Assembly: GCA_021442155.1 (NCBI GenBank)
Contig: CM038216.1
Location: 86,958,945 to 87,022,944 of the forward strand
Direction: 5' to 3'
DNA: 64,000 nucleotides
Source of the DNA: Cymbidium sinense
Taxonomy: Eukaryota > Streptophyta > Magnoliopsida > Asparagales > Orchidaceae
A program made the translations under genes and the position numbers. Below the pieces are notes generated by a model, which was not told the origin of the DNA, did not search any database, and was given only the letters and a program-made list of their open reading frames with translations. Of the stretch, positions 11,171-22,194 are shown piece after piece. Each line of letters starts with the position of its first letter. The stretch's first letter is position 1.

Positions 11171-12540
11171 CTGGAAGAAGAGTCCATTCCAATAAGGGTG
11201 CAAAATAGACAAGTCCCGTCCCTTATTGATGCCAAACTCATCGAGAGACTTTCTCTTGAAGGAAGGTTTTCGTTGCCAAAATGGACAAGGAGCTGGATTA
11301 GAGGTAACTGTTCATAGACAATTTGAACACTAGTAAACTACCTCAAGAAAAGTCACAAGCCCATCGTGAAAGTGGAGCTCTCTCCCACGCTTCTGATCGC
11401 ACTGTAATGCTGATCCTTTGACTAAATGTGGTTACATTATTTAAACAAACATGAAGCCTGTGGAATTGTATGAGGTGCATTCAAGTCTATGCAGAGCACA
11501 TTAGTCCGGTCCGAAGATGAAGATGAAGATCAAGCGACTTGGATACTACTGGCCTTCGATGATTTCAGACTGCTTGGATGTAGCTAGGAGATGCCATCAG
11601 TGTCAGGTACACGGTGTGGTCCTCCACAAACCACCCAACATTCTACATTCTACATCGTACATTGGCCTCATGGCCATTTGAGTGTTGGGGTAATGACATT
11701 ATGAGTCCGATTGATCCTTCTTCTTCCAAGTGTCACCAGTTCATCTTAGTTTCCTACTAGTTTTCCAAGTGGGTGTAGGAAATCCCACTCAGAGAGGTCA
11801 CAGGTCAACATGTGCTTCAGGTTTTTAGAAACCATATCATATATAGGTTCAAGGTGTCTCGACAAATTATATTCAATAATAGTACAACATTCAAAAGCAC
11901 AAAGATTAACAGCTTCGCTAGAAGACACGGTATAGATTGGAGATACTCCACCATCTACTACCCCAGAGCAAATGGCTTAGCAAAAGCATTCAATAAAACT
12001 CTCATCCGTGATATTTAAGAAGACTCTGATGACAACAAGCGTAGAGAATGAGCGATTGAAGCCTTGTGGGCCTACCACACCACATACTGAACTCTAGCTC
12101 AATCTACCCCATTTTTCTTAGTGTATGGGTCTGAAGCCGTTCTACCTTTAGAAGTTCAACTCCCATCACTAATGATAGCATTGGGTAGCAAGATCATTAC
12201 AGATTATAATGCAAAGTTGCTGTTAGAAGAGCTCAAAGGTTTGGAGGAGAGTCACCCATGGGCGTGCCAGATCCTCGAGTTGTACAAAGTAGAAATGATT
12301 CAAGCTCACAATAAGCTGGTCTGACCTAGGTCTTTCTAAGTAAGAGAACTTGTGTTAGTCCTAAGGAGACCAATTGTTGCCCATCGAAAGATGGGAGGCA
12401 AGTTTGAACCCACTTGGAAAGGCCCCTATTTTATAGAGAAGGCCTACCAAGGAGGATTATATCAGCTCATTGATTGTAAAGGGGAACAACCGATGCTTCC
12501 AATTAATGGGCTCTATCTAAAGAAATATTACCCATGAAAT
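11171..12540 (+). pseudogene. pol (INT): Integrase remnant, catalytic triad lost
   Basis: Integrase inserts the cDNA into host DNA. The zinc-binding domain is visible as EVHSSLCRAH (about 11,470-11,505) and CHQCQ (11,592-11,606). In the core, the first catalytic Asp survives in WGNDIM (Asp codon 11,695-11,697), the second is Asn in FNNS (11,875-11,877), and the Glu is Lys in LAKAFNKT (11,983-11,985). Downstream are YGSEAVLPLEVQ (12,121) and a C-terminal stretch ending LPINGLYLKKYYP at a TGA (12,352-12,537). There is no chromodomain, as expected for Tat. Many stops remain in between. Confidence 0.88.
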
Positions 12541-12975
12541 AAATCATGTTTGAAAATAATTATTAATAAAAAGAAAAAAATCAAATTCCATTCATCAAAT
12601 CCTCTCTTCTTTCTAAGCATTATTTCCTTGCGAATCCGCCATGATGTGTTTAGGGTAGGTGTAAGAGTCCCCCAGCGGCATCCTATCCCTCTTTCACATC
12701 ACAAACATGACCTCCTGATGCTATTAAAATAGGTGTGAGAGAACCCAAGAGGCATCCTATTTTGATTAGCACAACTAAGTTAGGTATAAGAAAACCCGAG
12801 CGGCATCCTTTCTTGGTGGGAATTATCAGTTTGCATCTGTGGTGACATTTCATCAAACTCCCCAACATCTTTAGGATAGGTGTGAGAGAACCCAGGAGGC
12901 ATCCTATTCTTTTTAACACATGCACAAAAATAAACACATATCTTTTGTCTTGGGCTATTTTGATATGGGAGCAAG
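12541..12975 (+). mobile_element. 3' UTR of the plus-strand Tat element with four short repeats
   Basis: The sequence matches the minus-strand element's 3' UTR (44,830-44,560, reverse complement): both hold CCATGATGTGTTTAGGGTAG and, further on, an ACACATAT...GGGCTA segment. Four copies of a unit close to TAGGTGTGAGAGAACCC followed by GGCATCCTAT occur at about 12,653, 12,730, 12,780 and 12,873; the minus-strand copy has only one. The ends AATAGG and CCTATT can pair. The element is cut off at about 12,975, where A-rich telomere-like DNA starts with no visible terminal structure. Confidence 0.7.
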
Positions 12976-13384
12976 CCCCTTGTAGCAAACTAAGATAAAA
13001 TAAATAAAAACATAAATAAAACTAAAAAATAAAATAAATCTAATCTTAAAAACTAAATAAAATAAAAACTAAACATAAATTAAAAATAAAATAAACTTAA
13101 AATAAAATAAAATAAAAACTTAAACTGAAAAAATAAACCTAAAAATAAAAAATAAAACCTAAACCTAAAAAATAAAATAAAATTTAAATTAAACTAAAAA
13201 ATAAATATGAACCTCACATAAACCTAAAAAATAAACTAAAATAAAAATCCTAAACTAAAATAAAAAAATATAAAATAAATAAACTAAAGTAAATAAAAAT
13301 AAAAAAATAAACCTAAATAGAAATACAAAATAAAGTAAAGAAACTAAATAAACATAAACGAACAAGTTTACTTACTTTTATAAA
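12976..13384 (+). repeat. A-rich telomere-derived block
   Basis: AAATAAA/CCTAAA mixture directly joined to the truncated 3' UTR of the plus-strand Tat element. It ends with a unit-boundary box (ACAAGTTTACTTACTTTT at 13,362-13,379). No coding sequence. Confidence 0.8.
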
Positions 13385-13790
13385 AAAACTAACCCTAAAC
13401 CCTAAACACTAAATCCTAAACCCTAAACCCTAACCCTAAACCCTAAACTCTAAACTAACCCTAAACCCCAAAAACCATAAACCCTAAAGCCTAAACACTA
13501 TACCCTAAACCCTAAACCTTAAACCCTAACCCTAAACCCTAAACCCTAAATTCCTAAACCCTAAAACCCTAAACCCTAAACACTAAACCCAACCCTAACC
13601 CTAAACCCTAACCAAAACTAACCCTAAACTCTAAACCCTAAACCCTAAACCCTAAACCCTAAACCCTAAACCCTAAACCTTAAACCCTAACCATAAAATC
13701 CTAAACCCTAAAACCTAAAATCTAGAACCCTAGACCCTAAACCCTAAACCTTAAACCGTAAACCCTAAAAACCTAAACTAAATCAAACCT
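13385..13790 (+). repeat. CCCTAAA telomeric block
   Basis: Near-canonical plant telomere repeat; the cleanest run of perfect CCCTAAA units is around 13,630-13,680. Variants CACTAAA, CCTTAAA and CCATAAA are scattered through it. Confidence 0.92.
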
Positions 13791-14859
13791 AAAAATAAAA
13801 TAAAAAAAACCTAAACATAAAGAAAATAAAAACCTAAACAAAAACCTTAACCTAAACCTAAACCTAAACCACAACCTAAACATAAAAATAAAATAAAATA
13901 GAAAATAAAATCTAAACTAAAATAAAATAAATAAAAACCTAAACTAAACAAAAAAAATAAAATAAACCTAAAAATAAAAACCTAAATAAAATAAAAACTA
14001 AATGTAAAATAAAAATAAAATAAGCCAAAAATAAAATAAAATAAAATAAAATAAAAACTTAAACCTAAAAAATAAACCTAAAAATAAAACCTAAAAATAA
14101 ATAATAAAACCTAATCTTGAAAGATAAAATAAAAATAAAATTAAACTAAAAAAAACATAAACCTTACATAAACCTAATAAATAAACTGAAATAAAAACCT
14201 TAAACTAAAATAAATAAACATAAAATAAATAAACAAGAGTAAAGAAAAGTAAAAAAAAAAAAAACCTAAATAGAAATATAAAATAAACTAAATATACTAA
14301 ATAAACCTAAACGTACAAGTTTACTCGCTTTTTTTAAAAAAAACCTAAACCCTAAACCCCAAACCCTAAACACTAAATCCTAAACCCTAAACCCTAAACC
14401 CAAAAACTAACCATAAACCCCAAAACCCTAAACCCTAAAGCCTAAACACTAAACCCTAAACCCTAAACCTTAAACCCTAAACCCAAACAGTAAACCCTAA
14501 ACCCTAAATCCCTAAACCCTAAAACCCTAAACCCTAAACACTAAACCCTAAACCCTAACTTTAAACCCTAAACTATAAAATTAAACTTAAAGTCTAAACC
14601 CTAAACCCTAAACCTACAATCCTAAACCCTAAACCCAAAAACCCTAAACTCTAAACCCTAAACCCTAAACCTTAAACCCTAAACCCTAAAACCCTGAACC
14701 CTAAATCATAAACCCAGAACACTAAACCTTAAAATCTACAACCTTAAACCCTAAACCCTAAACCCCATACCCTAAACCATAAACCCTAACCCTAAACTCC
14801 AAACCCTAAACCCTAAACCTCAACCCTAAAAACCTAAACTAAATCAAAATTAAAAATAA
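13791..14859 (+). repeat. A-rich block, boundary box, then CCCTAAA block
   Basis: 13,791-14,300 is A-rich AAATAAA/CCTAAA sequence, 14,300-14,340 holds a boundary box (ACAAGTTTACTCGCTTTT) and 14,341-14,859 is CCCTAAA with point variants. The order repeats that of the preceding 960 bases. Confidence 0.85.
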
Positions 14860-17800
14860 AATAAATAAAAAACCTAATCCTAAATAAAATAAAAAACTAA
14901 ACTAAAACATAAACATAAACCTAAACCTAAAAGTAAAATAAAATAAAAAACAAAACTAAAATAAAATAAAGAAAAACCTAAAGTAAACTAAAAGATAAAA
15001 TAAACCTAAAAATGAAAAACCTAAATAACAGTAAAAACTAACATAAAATAAAAATAAAATAAACTTAAAATAAAATAAAATAAAAAATAAATAAAAACAT
15101 AAGCTTAAAAAATAATACATAAACCCCAATTTTAAAAAAATCTGAACCTAAAATAAACAAAATAAAATAGACATAACCCTAAACAAAAATAAACTAAACT
15201 AAAATAAATAAAACCTAAACCTTAAACCCTAAACTCTAACCCCTAAACCCTAAACCCTAAAAACCTAAAAACCTAAACATAAACTAAATAAAACCTAAAA
15301 AAAATAAATAATAAAAAAACCTAAACCTAAATACAATAAAATAAAAACCTAAACTACAACCTAGACTTAAACCTAAACCTAAACCTTAAAATAAAAAAGA
15401 AAAGAAGTGAAAACTAGACTAAAATAAAATAAATAAAGTCCTAAACTAAACTATAAAATAAAATAAACCTAAAAATAAAAAACCTAAATAAAATAAAAAC
15501 TAAACATAAAATAAACCTAAAATTAAATTTAATAAAAACTAAATAAAAACTTAAACCCAAAAAATAAACTTAAAAATAAAAAATAAAACATAAACCCTAA
15601 ACTAAAAAAACCTAAACCTAAAATAAACAAAATAAAATAAACATAAACCTAACCTAAAATCAACTAAACTAAAATAAATAAAACCTAAACCCTAAACCCC
15701 AAACCCAAAACCCAAAACCCAAAACCTTAATCCAAAATTAAATAAAATAGAAAAATAAACCTAAATAAAAATAATAATAAAATAAAATAAAAATCTAAAC
15801 TAAAACTTAAACCAAAACCTAAAAATAAAATAAAATAAATAAACAAAAACTAAACAAAATAAAATAAACAGTAAATAAAAAGTAAACTAAAATAAGTTAA
15901 ATTAAAATTTAAACTAAACTAAAAAAATACACCTAAAAATAAAAAACCTAAATAAAATAAAAACCTAAACTTAAACCTAAACCTAAACCTTAAGATAAAA
16001 TAAAAAATAAAAGGGTGAAAACTAAAATTAAAATAAATAAATAAAACCTAAACTAAAATAAAAAATAAAATTAAGCAAAAATAAAAAACTAAATATAAAA
16101 TAAAAAAAAATAAAATTAAATAAAATAACCTAAAATTAAATTAAATAAAAACCTAAACTCCAAAAAATAAACTTAAAAATAAAAAAATAAAACCTAAACC
16201 CTAAACTCAAAAAAAAAACCTAAACCTAAAATAAACAAAATAAAATAAACATAAAGCTAACCTAAAATAAACTAAATTAAAATAAATAAAACCTAAAGCC
16301 TAAACCCTAAACCCTAAACCCCAAACCCTAAACCCTAAACCCAAAACCCAAAACCCAAAACCCAAAGCCCTAAACCCAAAACCCTAAACCAAAATTAAAT
16401 AAAAACCAAAAATAAATATAATAAAAAAACTAAACCTAAATAAAACTAATAATAAAATAAAATAAAAACCATAACTAAAACCTAAACCTAAACTTAAACC
16501 TAAACCTATAAATAAAATAAAATAAAATACAAAACATAAACTAAAATAAAATAAATAAAAATAAAAGCTTAACTAAAATAAATTAAATGAAAATTTAATC
16601 TAAACTAAAAAAATACACCCAAAAATAAAAAACCTAAATAAAATAAAAACCAAAACTAAAACCTAAACTTAAACCTAAACCTAAACCTTAAAATAAAATA
16701 AAATAAAAAGTGAAAATTAAATTAAAATAAAATAAATAAAAACCTAAACTAAAATAAAAATTAAATAAAATTAAAAATAAAAAACCTAAATAAAATAAAA
16801 ACTAAACATATAATAAAAATAAAATATACCTAAAATTAAATGAAATAAAAACCTAAACCCAAAAAATAAACTTAAAAATTAAAAAAGAAAACCTAAGCCT
16901 TAAACTAAAAAAACACCTAAACCTAAATTAAACAAAATAAAATAAACATGAACCTAACCTAAAATGAACTAAACTAAAATAAATAAAACCTAAACCCTAA
17001 ACCCTAAACCCTAAACCCCAAACCCTAAACCCAAAACCCAAAACCAAAAGCCCTAAACCCAAAACCCTAAACCAAAATTAAATAAAAACCAAAAATAAAT
17101 AAAATAAAAAAAACTAAACCTAAATATAAATAATAATATAATAAAATAAAAATCTAAACTATAACCTAAACATGAACCTAAACCAAAACCTATAAATAAA
17201 ATAAAATAAAAAACAAAACCTAAACTAAAATAAAATAAATAAAAATAAAAATTAAACTAAATTATATTAAATAAAATTTAATATAAACTAAAAAAAAAAA
17301 TACACCAAAAAATAAAAAACCTAAATGAAATAAAAGCCTAAACTAAAACCTAAACTTAAACCTAAACCATAAAATAAAATAGAATAAAAAGTGATAACTA
17401 AACTAAAATAAAATAAATCAAAACCTAAACTAAAATAAAAAATAAAATAAACCTAAAAATAAAAAATCTAAATAAAATAAAAACTAAACATAAAATAAAA
17501 ATAAAATAAACCTAAAATTAAATTAATTAAAAACGAAATAAAAGGCTAAACTCAAAAAATAAACCTAAAAATAAAAAATAAAACCTAAACCCCAAACTAA
17601 AAAAAAAATCCTAAAATTAAAATAAAAAAAATAAAATTAACATAAACCTAACCTAAAATAAACTAAACTAAAATAAATAAAACCTAAACCCTAAACCATA
17701 AACCCCAAACCCTAAACCATAAAACCCTAAACCCTAAACCATAAACCCTAAAAACCAAAAAAGCTAAACCTAAATAAAATAAAACCCAAAAATAAATAAA

Positions 17801-20800
17801 ATTAAAAACCTAAACCTAAATAAAAATAATAATAAAATAAAATAAAAACTAAAACAAAAACCTAAGCCTAAACCTAAACTTAAACCTAACAATAAAATAA
17901 AATATGAAATAAAAACAAAACTAAAATAAAATAAATAAAAAATAAAAGCTAAACTAAAATAAATTAAATTAAAATCTAAACTAAACTAAATAAAATAAAA
18001 TACACCTAAATAAAATAAACATAAAATAAAAACTAAACATAAAATAAACATAAAATAAACCTAAAATAAAATAAATAAAAACTAAATACAAACTTAAACA
18101 TAAAAATAAACCTAGAAATAATACTTGAAAATAAATAAAAATTATAACCTAAACCCTAAACTAAAAAAACCTAAACCTAAAATAAACAAAATAAAATGAA
18201 CATAAACCTAAACTAAAATAAATAAACCCTAAACCCTAAACCATAAACCCAAAACCCTAAAACCTAAAACCCTAAACCCTAAACCCTATACCATAAAACC
18301 TAAAAACCTAAACCATAAACCATAAACACTAAACACTAAACCCTAAAATTAACCTTAAACACTAAACCTACAACCATAAACCCCTAAACCCAAAACCCTA
18401 AAACCCTAAACCCTAAATCATAAACCATAAACCATAAACCCTAAAACCTACAACCTTAAATCTTAAACCCTAAACCCCAAACCCTAAATCCTAAAGCCTA
18501 AACCCTAAACCTTAAACCCTAAAAACTTAAAAAACTAAACCTAAACTAAATAAAACCTAAACATAAAATAAATTAATAAATTCTAAGCCTAAATAAAAGA
18601 AAAAAATAAAAAAAATAAAAATTAAATCCTAAACTTATACCTGAACCTAAACCTAAACCTAAACCTTAACCTAAAAATAAAATAAAATAAAATAAAAAAT
18701 AAAAACTAAAATAAAGAAAAACCTAAACTAAACTAAAAAATTAAAACAAACCTAAAAATAAAAAACCTAAATAAAATAAACATACAATAGAAATATAATA
18801 AAAACTAAATAAAAACTTAAACCTAAATAATAAACCTAAAAATAAAACCTAAAATAAAAAAAAATAAAGTAACTAAAAAAAACAAACTTAAACTTAAAAA
18901 AAATATAAAAATAAACCTAAACCTAAACTAATATAACTAAAACCTAAACTAAACTAAACCTAAACATAAACCTAAACTAAATAAAATTAGATGTACTAAA
19001 AATAAACTTAAACCTAAACTAAAAAATAAAACCTAAAAATAAAACTAAAATAAAAAAACTAAAACTCAAACCTAAAAAATAAAAATGAAAACCTAAACCT
19101 AAATCTAAAAATAAAAAATAAACCTAAAAATAAAAAATAAAATAAAAATAAAACTAAAATAAAAAATAAACATAAACCTAAACCTAAACCTAAAAAATAA
19201 GCTAAAATAGAAAACCTAAACTAAAATAAATAAACTATACTAAATAAAAAAATAAACCTAAATAAAAATAAACCTACAAATTTACTTAATTTTTTTTAAA
19301 AAAAACCCTAAACACTAAACCCTAAACCCTAAATCCTAAACCCAAAACCTAAAACTAACCCTAAACTCTAAACCCTAAACCTACAATATGAAACCCTAAA
19401 CCCTAAACAAACCCTAAATCATAAATTGTAAACCCTATACCCTAAACTAAAACCAAAACTTAAATTAAAAAACCTAAGCCTAAACCTAAAACTAACTAAA
19501 TAAAGCCCTAAACATAAATAAACTAAAATCAAAACCTAAATCTAAACCTAAATAAACCTAAATAAATAAACTTAAAAATAAACGTAAATAAACCTAAATA
19601 AACTAAATAAATAAACCTAAACTAAATAAACCTAAACCTAAAATAAAAATAAAAACCTAAACCTACACCTAAAAGCTGAAAAAACCTAAACATAAACCAA
19701 AACTTAAACTAAACAAAATAAATAAAAATAAAAATAAAAACCTAAACCTAAACTTAAACCTAAACATAAATAAATAAACTAAAAAAAATAAATCAAACTA
19801 AAATAAATAAAATAAAACCTAAACCTAAACCTAAATCTAAACTAAACTAAATAAACCTAAACCCAAAACCAAAATCTAAACCTAAACCTAAACCTAAACC
19901 TAAAAACCTACTCCTAAAATAAACCTAAAACTAAACCTAAACCTAAAACTAAAACTTAAAACCTAAACCTAAAAAAACCTAAACTGACTAATAAATAAAC
20001 CTAAACTAAACCTAAACCTAAACTTAAAATAAACCTAAAACCTAAACCTAAACTAAATAAAATTAAAAATAAATAAATGAAAATAACCTAAACCTAAACT
20101 AAACCTAAACTTAAACCTAAACTAAACCTAAACCTAAACCCAAACCTAAATAAACCTAAACCTAAACCTAAAACCTAAACCTAAAACCTAAACTTAAACC
20201 TAAACTAAAATAAATATATAAAATAAAACCAAACAAATAAAACCTAAACTAAAATAAACTAGACTAAAAACCTAAACCAAAAAGGTAAAAATAAAACAAA
20301 AACCTAAACCTAAACCAAAACCAAAACCTAAACCTAAACTAAAACCTAAAAAAATAAACCTAAACTTAAACCTAAACTAAAATAAACCTCAAAAATAAAA
20401 ATAAAACATAAACTAAACTAAAATAAAAAATAAAAACCTAACCCTACGCTTAAACCTAAACCAAAACCTAAAAACCTAAACCTAAACCTAAACCTAAACT
20501 AAAATAAATAAACTAAATAAAATAAAACCTAAAACCTAAACCTAAACTTAAATAACAACCTAAAACTAAATAAACAAAAATAAATAAAATAAACCTATCT
20601 AATAAACCAAACCCTAAACTTAAACTAAATATAAATAAATAAACCTAAACTAAACTAAAACCTAAACTAAACCTGGATAAACCTAAACCTAAACCTAAAT
20701 CCTAAACTACCCTCCACTAAACCTAAACCTACACCTAAACCTAAAACCTAAACCTAAACTTAAAATCCTAAACCCTAAACACAAAACCCCAAACCCTAAC

Positions 20801-20945
20801 CACCCACTAACCTAAAACCTAAACCCTAAACCTAAATCCTAAAACCCAGCCCTACCAAACCAAAACCCTAAACCCTAAACCCTAAAACCTACAAACCTAA
20901 ACCCTAAACCCTAAATAAACCCTAAACCCTAAAAACCTAAAAACC
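14860..20945 (+). repeat. A-rich telomere-derived block with a higher-order repeat of about 0.5-0.7 kb
   Basis: Mostly AAATAAA/CCTAAA sequence with short CCCTAAA islands. A recurring junction, close to AAAATAAACATAAACCTAAC followed by CTAAAATAAACTAAACT and a CCCTAAA/CCCAAAA island, appears at about 15,163, 15,646, 16,240, 16,938, 17,630 and 18,195. The intervals between 16,240, 16,938 and 17,630 are about 695 bases, and the sequence inside them is the same in order. From 19,300 to 20,945 the texture is CCTAAA-rich. A boundary box lies at 19,262-19,295. No gene. Confidence 0.75.
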
Positions 20946-21250
20946 TAAGAACCGATCTGATGGAGGTTATAGCTGTGGTGGTGGCGGAGGGAGATATCGA
21001 GAATATGATGGTGGATCCCCACAGAGGCGGGTGGTTCATGAGAGAAACTAAAGAACGATCGATCACGATCTCATCGGAACTATGTCTTTATAGTAGAGAA
21101 AGTTTGAGTTATCTTGGGTTTTTGATCTTTTCTATGCATGCTCATTTTTTATCTATGTTGTCACTTATGTCTTAGAAAACTTAATGAGTTACTTGGTTGA
21201 TGTAATAGACAAGAAGAACTGTTGTACCTAAATTTATTCTCTGTTAAGAA
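20946..21250 (+). pseudogene. GRP fragment 1: glycine-rich C-terminus and 3' UTR
   Basis: Glycine-rich RNA-binding proteins (GRP7/8 type) have an N-terminal RRM and a C-terminal Gly/Tyr/Arg tail. The frame starting near 20,956 reads SDGGYSCGGGGGRYREYDGG, then shifts. The following 3' UTR (ACTATGTCTTTATAGTAGAG at 21,079 onward, through a GTTACTTGGTTGATG segment) is shared with the other six fragments. The 5' part of the exon is missing relative to the copies at 30,172 and 40,031. It is flanked on both sides directly by CCTAAA repeat. A 71-codon open frame here starts at an internal ATG in a different frame and is not a real protein. Confidence 0.72.
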
Positions 21251-22194
21251 AAAAAACCAAAAACCCTGTACCTAAAACCAAAACCTTAAACCCTAAACCC
21301 TAAACCATAAAACACTAAACCCTTAACCCTAAAAATAAAAAACCTAAATAAAATAAAAACATATGTAAAATAAAAATAAACTAAACCTAAAATAAAATAA
21401 AATAAAACTTAATAAAAAGATAAACCTAAAAAAACTTAAACCCAAAACTAAAAAATAACCTAAACATAAAATAAACAAAATAAAATAAACTTAAACCTAA
21501 ACTAAGATAAACTAAACTAAAATAAACAAAACCTAACCCTAGACCTAAAATAAATTAAACATAAACCCTAAAGTAAATAAAATAAAATAAACTAAAGATA
21601 AAGTTAAACCTAAATTAAAAAATAAAACCTAAAAATAAACCTAAAATAAAAACCTAACCCTAAACCTAAAAATAAAAAATAAAACATAAACCTAAAATAA
21701 AAATAATAAATAAAACTAAACTAAAAAATAAACATAAACCTAAACCTCAACCTAAAAAATAAACTAAAATGAAAACCTAAACTAAAATAAATTAAATAAC
21801 AAATAAAAAAATAAGCATAAATAATAAAATACACTAAAATAAATAAAAAAATAAACTAAATAAACCTAAACCTAATCATTTACGTAATTTAAAAAAAACC
21901 CTAAACCTTAAACCTTAAATCATAAACTCTAAACCCTAAAATGTAAAACCTAAGCCTACAACCCTTAACCTTAAACCCTAAACCCTAAATCCTTAACTTC
22001 CTAAACTAAAAAACCAAAACCTTAAACCCACCTAAACTAAACCTAAACTAAAAACTAAAACCAAACCTAATCTAACCTAACCCTAAACCTAAACTTACCT
22101 AAACCCTAAACTACAACCCCAACCTAAACCTAAATCCTACAACTCTAAACCCTCAAAACCCTAAAACCTAAACCCTAAACCCTAAACCTTAAAC
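21251..22194 (+). repeat. Telomeric and A-rich repeat with boundary box
   Basis: CCCTAAA (to about 21,330), A-rich sequence (to about 21,860), a boundary box with ATTTACGTAATTT (21,878-21,890) and degenerate CCCTAAA to 22,194. The order after the GRP fragment is the same as after the other copies. Confidence 0.8.

Larger units (their letters stand above)
3711..12975 (+). mobile_element. Decayed Tat-lineage Ty3/gypsy retrotransposon body (plus strand)
   Basis: Domain order gag, protease, RT, classical RNase H, archaeal-type RNase H, integrase, all on one strand and in at least three alternating frames, defines a Ty3/gypsy element of the Tat group (Ogre/Retand/Athila-Tat relatives). It lacks a 3' LTR within the window: the 3' UTR is replaced by telomere-like repeat at about 12,975. 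It is incapable of transposition. Confidence 0.85.

Noticed and set aside
12683..12988. 101-codon minus-strand ORF with an internally repeated peptide
   Set aside because: The repeated peptide simply reflects the four 3' UTR repeats read backwards.
12976..13800. True chromosome end
   Set aside because: The repeat is degenerate, contains gene fragments, and is bordered by retroelements on both sides; a terminal telomere would be a long, uniform run at one end.
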